This document shows positions 15,490 to 22,172 of a stretch of 28,049 bases of DNA, one piece after another (position 1 is the stretch's first letter; each line of letters begins with the position of its first letter). Source of the stretch: CAZZCN01 sp964652975 (GTDB lineage Bacteria; Bacillota; Clostridia; Saccharofermentanales; UBA5734); NCBI GenBank assembly GCA_964652975.1, contig CAZZCN010000040.1, positions 1-28,049 of the forward strand, in the 5' to 3' direction. The position numbers were made by a program, and so were the translations under genes. Under the pieces are notes generated by a model. It searched no databases, had not been told where the DNA came from, and was given only the letters and a program-made list of their open reading frames with translations.

Positions 15490-16140
15490 CTACTTATGGT
15501 TTTTCGCTACAATTTTAATCCTTTTCGTGCTTTCTGTTTCAAACAAAGCCTTTGCCTGTTCCATGCTCAGTTCAAGACATATAAGCTTGGCTGGCTTTTC
15601 GCCGGTGTCTATAGGCACACCCGTCTCATCCATTATTCGTGCAATCCTTACTGACTCGATGACATCAATGACAATACCTGATTCTTCCACTGTTGCAGAA
15701 GCAGGCTTTAAGCCAGCTGGTTTCAGTAAGAGCAAATCAACGATGTTGCCTTTTGCAAGCCACCATCCATTGGCATCTTCGGGTTTCAGTGCCAATGTAT
15801 ACAGCACATTGCCTTCATTTAGATTTTGATATGATAATCCGTTTTTTTCGATAGAAATATCCTCAACTGATAATATTTCATCCTTTTTTAAATCCGTTAG
15901 TGTAAACATGCCAACTATTTCTTCTTTTGATTTACATGCTTTTGGCAGAATGGTGTCTCTGGGTATTTTGACGCCCCTTACCATGTCTGCTGCTATTACA
16001 CTACCAGCCTTCAGATTTTTATTTAATAGAAATATTTCTGTATCACCACTTCTGTCTTGCTGGTTAATAAAGAGATAAATTATCAGCAATATAGCTATAG
16101 AAATTACGCAAGTCCATATCAATTGATTTCTTTTTTTCAT
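15490..16140 (-). CDS. cpaB: CpaB/RcpC-like SAF-domain protein of the Tad pilus system
   Basis: This is a 216-residue membrane-anchored protein: one N-terminal transmembrane helix (about residues 7-25, LIWTCVISIAILLIIYLFI) and an extracytoplasmic SAF domain (LLNKNLKAGSVIAADMVRGVKIPRDTI, with LKKDEILSVEDI). A second part resembles the RcpC C-terminal region (ALKPEDANGWWLAKGNIVDLLLL). In diderms CpaB works with the secretin; in monoderms its role is less clear, possibly peptidoglycan-side assembly. It is the last gene of the operon: its ATG overlaps the TAA of the preceding gene (TAATG), with GGAGGC just before, so translation is coupled. No terminator hairpin is obvious downstream. Confidence 0.85.
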   Translation of the reverse strand: MKKRNQLIWTCVISIAILLIIYLFINQQDRSGDTEIFLLNKNLKAGSVIAADMVRGVKIPRDTILPKACKSKEEIVGMFTLTDLKKDEILSVEDISIEKNGLSYQNLNEGNVLYTLALKPEDANGWWLAKGNIVDLLLLKPAGLKPASATVEESGIVIDVIESVRIARIMDETGVPIDTGEKPAKLICLELSMEQAKALFETESTKRIKIVAKNHK

Positions 16141-16604
16141 TAGCCGCCTCCCATCGTATTATCGATTATAAATTCCATAGAAGAATCTACCCCGATTTGT
16201 CTGTTAAATCCAGACTTCACTTGTATTTCGCTTTCGATTAAAACCTTCCTGTTGTCGTAGCTGAATTCAACTTGAGGGGAATCGGCTTCGATAAGACTAT
16301 GGTTATCAGTTAATAATGACTCCAATTTATTATAAAATTCACTTTTTGCAGACTCTTCATCAATTTGAAATGAACCATTTCCTAGCATTTCACGGTTGAT
16401 TGTCGAATATACCGATGTTGACGAAAGGCTCAGAATTTCCTTGGTCTCTTCTACAATTTGCATGGTTATGAAAATTTTGACAAAAAACAAAAACATTGGA
16501 ATGATGCAAATAATAGCAATTGCCACGGAAATAATTAAAATATCAACTGAGCCTTTCTTAGAATGCCATATTGTGTATTTGTCTTGATACAATCTGTCTT
16601 TCAT
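16140..16604 (-). CDS. TadE/TadF-like pseudopilin
   Basis: This small membrane protein (154 residues) begins with a 17-residue leader, then KKG and a long hydrophobic helix (SVDILIISVAIAIICIIPMF). This resembles the prepilin-type signal of TadE-like minor pilins. The remainder is a soluble extracytoplasmic domain containing EIQVKSGFNRQIGVDSS. It overlaps the upstream TadE-like gene by 47 bp, and no clear Shine-Dalgarno precedes the ATG at 16604, so the start is uncertain and coupling is likely. It overlaps cpaB by one base. The assignment rests on position and topology more than on sequence identity. Confidence 0.7.
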   Translation of the reverse strand: MKDRLYQDKYTIWHSKKGSVDILIISVAIAIICIIPMFLFFVKIFITMQIVEETKEILSLSSTSVYSTINREMLGNGSFQIDEESAKSEFYNKLESLLTDNHSLIEADSPQVEFSYDNRKVLIESEIQVKSGFNRQIGVDSSMEFIIDNTMGGG

Positions 16605-16944
16605 AAGTCAAATATGCTGTCCCTTCTTCAAAATTAAGCAGGTCTGTCCACTTTTTTGTCTTGATACCTGCAGTCACCTTTAAATTCAGCCATTCTCCAT
16701 ATTGGACCTGTGTTGTTCCTTCGATTAGAACCTCTGTAAAGCCGTAACTTTCCAAATCTGTCTTAAGTTTTGTACGTGTGGTTTCGGTCAGTCCACCCTG
16801 GATATCCATATCGTACAGAGAAAATCTGCAGATTCTGTCAAATTCGATTTTTTGTACTATTGCCAGAATCATCCCAAGGATTCCAATTAGAAAAACAGCA
16901 AGTAAGATTAAACACATTACTGATACCATAGCCTTGTCAAGCAT
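16558..16944 (-). CDS. TadE-like small membrane protein of the Tad operon
   Basis: This is a 128-residue protein with one N-terminal transmembrane helix (MVSVMCLILLAVFLIGILGMILAIV, from about residue 6) and an extracytoplasmic alpha/beta region. Position between the Flp prepilin and a second TadE-like gene suggests a minor pilin or pseudopilin. Its leader (MLDKA) is too short for the usual G-E processing site, so it may stay unprocessed. ATG at 16944 follows AAGGAG by about 9 nt. I do not recognise a more specific family; function is inferred from neighbours. Confidence 0.65.
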   Translation of the reverse strand: MLDKAMVSVMCLILLAVFLIGILGMILAIVQKIEFDRICRFSLYDMDIQGGLTETTRTKLKTDLESYGFTEVLIEGTTQVQYGEWLNLKVTAGIKTKKWTDLLNFEEGTAYLTYERQIVSRQIHNMAF

Positions 16945-16965
16945 TTCTCGTGTCTCCTTTTCCGG

Positions 16966-17190
16966 TTATGAGAATAGTCCTGTAGTTGCATCCCCCCACC
17001 ATGTTGACAATTCAGTCATAACAGTAGAAGCAAATGTTCTAAGCCCTGGAATAACTACCACAGCGGCAATTATTACACCCGCAGCAATACCTATTACCTC
17101 ATTGATTCCGAATCCCTTTTTGCTTTTCAGTTTCATCAGTTTTTCCCCTTTCATTATTTTTTTAAATTTGCCTTTCTTTTGTTTAAGCAT
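16966..17190 (-). CDS. flp: Flp-type prepilin, major Tad pilin candidate
   Basis: This is a short prepilin. The site KSKKG|FGINEV places Glu at +5 after the cleavage Gly, as in Flp and type IVb pilins, and is followed by the hydrophobic helix VIGIAAGVIIAAVVVI. The mature part would be about 50 residues. Two starts have good ribosome binding sites. ATG at 17190 has AGGAGG 7 nt before it and gives a 25-residue Lys-rich leader. ATG at 17136 has AAGGGG 8 nt before it and gives a 7-residue leader. Being the smallest protein in the operon, with a strong ribosome binding site, fits a highly made structural subunit. The peptidase that would process it is not in the window. Confidence 0.85.
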   Translation of the reverse strand: MLKQKKGKFKKIMKGEKLMKLKSKKGFGINEVIGIAAGVIIAAVVVIPGLRTFASTVMTELSTWWGDATTGLFS

Positions 17191-17244
17191 GTTCTTTCCT
17201 CCTTTCTTCTGATTTTATAAATAACATGTTTACCATGATATTTT

Positions 17245-18099
17245 CTATCGCATACTCATTATTTGTCCGAATCCTTGCATAGCGTCAAACAGCATAGGCA
17301 TAAGGAACAGCATAAGTACGGGTACGATTGCAAACAATCCTGATATAAGAAGTTTTGTTCTGTATTTTTCTGTATCTTTTTGAAGGTAGAAAAAATATTT
17401 CCCAAACATTATCTGCTCCATTTTTAGCAGCGTTTTTCCCGCCATTCCTGTATTGATGCATTGTTCGATGCTTACACAGAGCATCTCACAATCGTATCCT
17501 GAAAATGATTCCCGTAAAATTTTAAGTGAGTTTTCTATGCTTAGCGTAAGTTCGTATTGTGCAACGAATTTTACAAATGTGTTATGTATAAGAGGATCAT
17601 CTGCGATTTCGTGCAGTCCTTTTATTGCATCGGTAACCTTGATTCCTGAAGAAATCTGAGAGTGCAGAAAATAGTAAAGTTTGTATGCATTTATTATGAA
17701 AGCTTTCTTCCTTTTCTCTATCCGGTTCTTTATATACATGTTCGGCAAAACTGCACAAAGGCACGTAATTCCGATAATTATAATTTTTGAATCTCCGCGC
17801 ATTATCATAAATGCAACTAGTAACAAGGGTAGCATGAAAGTCAGAAGTATCCAGTAAATCCAACTGTTGCTATCACCAATCCCAGATTCGTTCATCAATG
17901 ACAAGACTTTCTTCTTGAATTTCCCGGGAAACGGCAAACGCTTGAAATTGTCCAAAAATATTTTTTCGTTTGCCGATTTAGCCATTTCTTTATATTCACG
18001 ATCAGTCAACATCAGAAGCATTTTGGGTATCGTCAAATATACAAGAACAGTTACCGGAATTATTAGCAAAATAAAAATAATTTTAATAATTTCATTCAT
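17245..18099 (-). CDS. tadC: TadC-like inner membrane platform protein (type II secretion F domain)
   Basis: This polytopic membrane protein forms with TadB the pilus assembly platform. About 284 residues include an N-terminal transmembrane helix (IIFILLIIPVTVLVYL) and a central pair of helices (WIYWILLTFMLPLLLVAFMI; IIIIGITCLCAVLPNMYI). The conserved cytoplasmic T2SF region follows (HSQISSGIKVTDAIKGLHEIADDP; NTGMAGKTLLKMEQIM), then a C-terminal helix. ATG at 18099 is preferred over an in-frame TTG at 18123, because GGAGGGG lies between them. A perfect 10-bp inverted repeat sits just before this site. Confidence 0.88.
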   Translation of the reverse strand: MNEIIKIIFILLIIPVTVLVYLTIPKMLLMLTDREYKEMAKSANEKIFLDNFKRLPFPGKFKKKVLSLMNESGIGDSNSWIYWILLTFMLPLLLVAFMIMRGDSKIIIIGITCLCAVLPNMYIKNRIEKRKKAFIINAYKLYYFLHSQISSGIKVTDAIKGLHEIADDPLIHNTFVKFVAQYELTLSIENSLKILRESFSGYDCEMLCVSIEQCINTGMAGKTLLKMEQIMFGKYFFYLQKDTEKYRTKLLISGLFAIVPVLMLFLMPMLFDAMQGFGQIMSMR

Positions 18100-18125
18100 T
18101 TGGTCTGTATACCCCTCCTGCAAAT

Positions 18126-18171
18126 AATTTCTAATAATCTGATAATCTTCTTTAGCTGCTAATTAGAAATT
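18126..18171 (-). repeat. 10-bp perfect inverted repeat between tadB and tadC
   Basis: On the minus strand AATTTCTAAT (18162-18171) and ATTAGAAATT (18126-18135) can form a stem with a 26-nt loop, ending about 7 nt before the tadC ribosome binding site. It is not followed by a U-tract, so a processing, stability or translation-control hairpin is more likely than a terminator. Confidence 0.45.
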
Positions 18172-18218
18172 TAAATTTTATCTGTGTGTTTGTTTTTTGA
18201 CCTGACATGTGTTCTATT

Positions 18219-18785
18219 CTATTCACTGAATTTTGAAGATGTTTTGAATATGACCAGACCGCTAACATATGACAGGACACTGATTATAATCAAAGGAATC
18301 CCAATAGATTCTTCAAAGAACAGTTTTCGTGCTGATGGATTTGTAGATATTACGATAATTGAAAGAACCGGTGTAATTGCCATAACCATCGACAGGATGT
18401 AGCGGTCACGTGAAGATGATATTTTCCTCCGGGTGCTTTCTTCATCGATTCGAGCAAACTGTGTTTCCATGTTATCAAGTAATTCTCCAATATTCCCGCG
18501 ATGTTTGAGGTTGAATCGAATCTGCCCTGAAAAACTTTTAAATTGTCTGTTGGTGAATGATTCGGCAAAAAGATCTAGTGACTTTTCCATACTCAATCCA
18601 CCTTTTACTCTCGCTACAAAATCTATAATGTGACCTTTCGTTGGTTCTCCGATTTGTGATTGTGTGCACTTTTCGAATGCAAACATCAAATCTTCTTTCA
18701 CCTGATACCATCTGTTCAACATGCTTATAAGCTCTAGCTGTTGTTTTCGTATTTTTTCGTCATCGCCATAAAACTTCACTTTCAT
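18219..18785 (-). CDS. tadB: TadB-like platform protein (type II secretion F domain), short form
   Basis: This is the partner of TadC. The 188-residue protein consists almost only of the cytoplasmic T2SF domain (MLNRWYQVKEDLMFAFEKC, VARVKGGLSMEKSLDLFAES, HRGNIGELLDNMETQF) and two C-terminal transmembrane helices (ILSMVMAITPVLSIIVIS; IGIPLIIISVLSYVSGLVIF). Typical TadB is about 300 residues with extra N-terminal membrane helices, which are missing here. ATG at 18785, after GAGAGAG, lies 26 bp inside tadA. The stretch of about 120 bp before tadC holds an inverted repeat and no gene. Confidence 0.82.
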   Translation of the reverse strand: MKVKFYGDDEKIRKQQLELISMLNRWYQVKEDLMFAFEKCTQSQIGEPTKGHIIDFVARVKGGLSMEKSLDLFAESFTNRQFKSFSGQIRFNLKHRGNIGELLDNMETQFARIDEESTRRKISSSRDRYILSMVMAITPVLSIIVISTNPSARKLFFEESIGIPLIIISVLSYVSGLVIFKTSSKFSE

Positions 18786-19950
18786 ACTCTCTCTTCTCTC
18801 CACTGTATTTAATAATTCTGCGTATTTCGATCACTTTAAAATTCTTCATATATATTACAATGTCGATTCCAGTGCCTATCATGCGTTTAAGTACTGTTTC
18901 GCTTTCTCCGAAAGAAGCAGGTCTTGCAAGTGTCAGAAGTCTGTCCATGGTATCTTCTGCACTTTCTGAATGAGTTGTAGCAAGGCATTTATGTCCTGAA
19001 AAGGATGCTCTTAAAAACTCCCAGGCCTCTTCACCCACTATCTCTCCGACACAATATGTGTCAAGAGACATTGTTAGCCCATCTGCGACAAGTTCCTTAA
19101 GTGTTACTGTTCTACCTCCTTCGTTCGCCTTCTTTATCCTTTGTGCTATGCAATAAGGCTTTTGGGGGTATATTTCAGAATCACTTTCAACTACAAGCAA
19201 TCTCTCCATTTCCGGCATGCTCTCTATAAATGCCCTAAGTAATGTTGTTTTGCCTGATGCACCCTTCCCGCAAAACACAACGCTGGCATCCTGTCTGGCA
19301 AGGTCGCTTATTATTTCTCTGTTTTTAGAATTGAGCATTCCCAATCCCTCAAGATCATCCATTGTATATGGATTTAATCGATGCTTTCTGATGCAAATCG
19401 ATGGTCCTGTTATATTTCGAGGTGGTATCGAAACATTTATTCTCAGTCTGAGTTTTTCGTCGACAACTCTGCAATGGCTGTCATTTTCGTTTATAATTCC
19501 ACCGTTTCTTATTATTACCAGTTTGCAATAGGTCTCAAATGTTTTCTCATCCGGAAATGCAATTGAAACTGATTTTCTTTCACCGTTAATCTTAATTGTG
19601 AATTCGTTAAAACGTGTACCGTCAATATCAGTAATATCCTCCTGTTCTATCAAGTCCTGTAAAGGTCCATATCCAAACATGAAGTCCAATACCCTTTTAA
19701 GCAGCTCGTCCTGATAAAATCCAAATATATGTCGCTTGTTTTCTGTCGAATGCAGTATTGCAGTCTCGAGCATTCCCTTACCGGTCTTCCCGGAAGCAAC
19801 ATTTGCAACCAGAACAGGCTCGCGTGTTAAAATATCTATGACTATCGCTGATACAAGAAGACTTAGATCAGTATTTGCAGGCTTTTCCGATCTTATATCG
19901 CTTTTTGAATACATTTCCGATAACTTGTAATGAGATGTAACAATGGGCAT
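18760..19950 (-). CDS. tadA: TadA/CpaF pilus assembly ATPase
   Basis: This is the hexameric secretion-type ATPase that powers Tad pilus assembly. The 396-residue protein has the N-terminal domain (YGPLQDLIEQEDITDIDGTRFN), then Walker A VVFCGKGASGKTTLL (about residues 224-238). The Asp/Glu box LLVVESDSEI, DTYCVGEIVGEEAWEFLRAS (Walker B) and the His box CLATTHSESAEDTMDRLL follow. ATG at 19950 follows GAGGA by about 7 nt. Compared with canonical CpaF, Walker A begins GKG rather than GGT but retains GKTT. It sits between the kinase-TadZ fusion and tadB. Confidence 0.93.
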   Translation of the reverse strand: MPIVTSHYKLSEMYSKSDIRSEKPANTDLSLLVSAIVIDILTREPVLVANVASGKTGKGMLETAILHSTENKRHIFGFYQDELLKRVLDFMFGYGPLQDLIEQEDITDIDGTRFNEFTIKINGERKSVSIAFPDEKTFETYCKLVIIRNGGIINENDSHCRVVDEKLRLRINVSIPPRNITGPSICIRKHRLNPYTMDDLEGLGMLNSKNREIISDLARQDASVVFCGKGASGKTTLLRAFIESMPEMERLLVVESDSEIYPQKPYCIAQRIKKANEGGRTVTLKELVADGLTMSLDTYCVGEIVGEEAWEFLRASFSGHKCLATTHSESAEDTMDRLLTLARPASFGESETVLKRMIGTGIDIVIYMKNFKVIEIRRIIKYSGEKREYESEVLWR

Positions 19951-19991
19951 TTGTGGTTCCTCGCATTTTCGTCATTATTGTAATTGTCCAT

Positions 19992-21794
19992 TTAATTGAG
20001 AAGAAATAATTTCTTTAATAAGTTCATATATTGTTTTTCCATTTTGGCTTCCATTGCACCTGTATAATGTTTTGAATTTCCTTGCATCATTCTTCGCCTT
20101 TTCGAATAAGGAATTACTCCTGCAAACTTACCATTGCAAAGTTCGTCGCATATTCCATAGCTGAAGTCCTCATCCGGTTGGTAGTCAAAGCATACAAACA
20201 GAACATTTTCCGGATGCAGTTGTTTTCGGGCACCTAAAAAATTAATGAATCTGTTGTATTCTCTGAAATTGATGCTGTTTGCTGTTATTGGTATGATAAT
20301 CATATCTGAGCAGATTAATGAGACACAGGTAAATTCGTCATAAATGAATTTGCCGCATGATACAATGACAAAATCGTAATAGTCAGATGCAGTTCTTATA
20401 ATCTCAACCAAACCTTCTGTACTATAATATTCATAATCCTCCATTCGATAATTGCCACAGATGCAATTCAGATTGTCCTGTGTTGTCTTGTATGCAAAAA
20501 GTTTCACAGTATCAGTGTTCAAACGGTTTTTTGAATGTTCTTCCATCAAATCAGATAGATTACTGACTGATTTTCTACAGTTCTCCTTTAATGCATCGTC
20601 CTTGATATCTATTAACATATCAATTCCGGGCGATAGTAGATTGGCATCAATTATAAGCACTTTTTTGTCCTGTCGGGCGATTATATATGAAAATTCAGCA
20701 GCAAATTGTGCATTGTCCCATATGCAGATAATTTTTCGCTTTTCGTTGTGTTTCTTCGAATTTCGCTTTTTGTCATCTCTATTGCTGTCCAAAATCATAT
20801 TTTCTCTGTAGGTACAGGCATTGACATTCCTGTCCTCCTCTAATGAGACTGTTCCAAATTCTATCGAAGAATATACATTATGCTTCAATGCTTTGCTGCA
20901 TAAGTGCTCCAGGTCACACGAAAGTTCGCTCATATTTGAGTATCTGTCACCCGGTTGACTCATTACGCATCTGGCTATTACTTGAGAAACAGCTGCAGGC
21001 ATTGTTGATATTAGTGATTTTTGATCGATGTTCAGCGAAACTTCAGGCTCCAACCCTGTTATTATTCTATATAGAGTCATTCCCACCATAAAAATATCAC
21101 TCTGCACAGATAATTCGTCACCGCTTATCAGTTCAGGGGGTGCATATCCTAAAGTACCGTAAAACATATCGTTTTTAAGGTGTGGAGTGCAATTACTACT
21201 AGCATTGCTATCATACTTTGGGCTAACTGATTTGTTGTTGCTTTCATTAATGCAACTGCTATCTTTACCATCATTAATCTTGATTCTATAATTATTGTTA
21301 TCATTTTCAGTATTATCAATGTCGGTATCAGAATATCTCACACCAGACTTTTGAAGATTGCCATAATCAATCAGACATGTCAGATTATTTTTTGCAATAA
21401 GGATATTCGACGGCTTGATGTCCATATGCAATATTGTCTCTCCGACTTGTGAATGTAGGAAAAAAAGTATTCTTGACACAGCTCCCATATACCTGCAGGC
21501 ATCGATATATGGAAGTTTACCGTTATTGCGATTTGTCAGTTCTAAAAGACTTATCCCTTCTATATGCTCAATCAGATAATATTTAGCATCTCCAATCTCC
21601 AGAATTTCAAATATTCTTGGGAGCGAAGGATGTCTTATCTTCTGCAGTATTTTAATGGTTTCGGTATCGGTTATTTGTGGAAGGGCTTTCAATAACCATC
21701 TAACATTTGAAATGATATTCTCCACTATATAAGTCTCATTACCTATCTTTTCCTTTATGACATATCTCCCGTCGATTGTTGCCCCTATTTCCAT
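19992..21794 (-). CDS. protein kinase-like domain fused to TadZ/CpaE-like ATPase domain
   Basis: This 600-residue fusion heads the Tad operon. Residues 1-310 or so are a Ser/Thr protein-kinase fold. They include beta-3 Lys (RWLLKAL, K36), catalytic loop HMDIKPSN (H123, D125, K127, N130), DYG in place of DFG (143-145), and APPE with SDIFMVGMTLYRIITG. The glycine-rich loop is poor (IGNETYIV). Between DYG and APPE the activation segment carries an Asn/Ser/Asp-rich insert of about 55 residues. From about 354 a ParA/MinD-like domain starts with a P-loop-position segment ICIWDNAQFAAEF lacking GKT, followed by VLIIDANLLSPGIDMLI; TadZ proteins are known to have atypical P-loops. Inference: TadZ-type localisation plus a kinase or pseudokinase input. 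ATG at 21794 follows GGAAGGTG. It lies 41 bp before tadA. Confidence 0.82.
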   Translation of the reverse strand: MEIGATIDGRYVIKEKIGNETYIVENIISNVRWLLKALPQITDTETIKILQKIRHPSLPRIFEILEIGDAKYYLIEHIEGISLLELTNRNNGKLPYIDACRYMGAVSRILFFLHSQVGETILHMDIKPSNILIAKNNLTCLIDYGNLQKSGVRYSDTDIDNTENDNNNYRIKINDGKDSSCINESNNKSVSPKYDSNASSNCTPHLKNDMFYGTLGYAPPELISGDELSVQSDIFMVGMTLYRIITGLEPEVSLNIDQKSLISTMPAAVSQVIARCVMSQPGDRYSNMSELSCDLEHLCSKALKHNVYSSIEFGTVSLEEDRNVNACTYRENMILDSNRDDKKRNSKKHNEKRKIICIWDNAQFAAEFSYIIARQDKKVLIIDANLLSPGIDMLIDIKDDALKENCRKSVSNLSDLMEEHSKNRLNTDTVKLFAYKTTQDNLNCICGNYRMEDYEYYSTEGLVEIIRTASDYYDFVIVSCGKFIYDEFTCVSLICSDMIIIPITANSINFREYNRFINFLGARKQLHPENVLFVCFDYQPDEDFSYGICDELCNGKFAGVIPYSKRRRMMQGNSKHYTGAMEAKMEKQYMNLLKKLFLLN

Positions 21795-21931
21795 TTTATT
21801 AACACCTTCCGTAATTTATCAACTAAAAATCATTATTCATAATTTTGTATTATTCTGACTGAATTTTGTCTGTGCTTATTTCCTTACACCAATAATATCT
21901 GATTGCATAGCAAGAAAACACTCCCTATTTT

Positions 21932-22079
21932 TCGACAATTTCAGTCTAAAAATCTTCAAAATTCGACAATTTTTCATACAAATTCGGAATATCCATCTTT
22001 AGCAATCGACAATTTTTACCATAGTCAGAGTAAATATCTTTACAACAATTCTTAAGACCTTTTCTTTTTGTATCGACAT
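21932..22079. promoter_or_regulatory. array of four TCGACA motifs resembling Spo0A boxes
   Basis: TTCGACAATT at 21931-21940 and TTCGACAATT at 21962-21971 are, read on the minus strand, perfect TGTCGAA boxes (Spo0A 0A-box consensus TGNCGAA). ATCGACAATT at 22005 and ATCGACATTT at 22072 match six of seven positions. All have the same orientation. They fill the 378-bp spacer between the Tad operon (minus) and secA2 (plus), which contains no gene. Confidence 0.5.
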
Positions 22080-22098
22080 TTTCTTTCATTTGGTATTT

Positions 22099-22128
22099 TT
22101 GACAATCTTATAAAATAAGTGATATACT
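22099..22128 (+). promoter_or_regulatory. sigma-A promoter of secA2
   Basis: TTGACA (22099-22104), an 18-bp spacer and TATACT (22123-22128) form a strong consensus promoter. Transcription would start near 22135, giving a leader of about 38 nt. The -35 itself reads TGTCAA on the other strand, which resembles a weak 0A box. Confidence 0.75.
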
Positions 22129-22172
22129 TTACTTAATATTTTAGGTTTTTCGAGACATAAGGAGAATATATT

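Noticed and set aside
21830..21930. SigH promoter for the Tad operon (GTAAGGAAATA on the minus strand)
   Set aside because: The -35-like match has no GAAT at the required 12-14 bp spacing, so it does not stand as a promoter.
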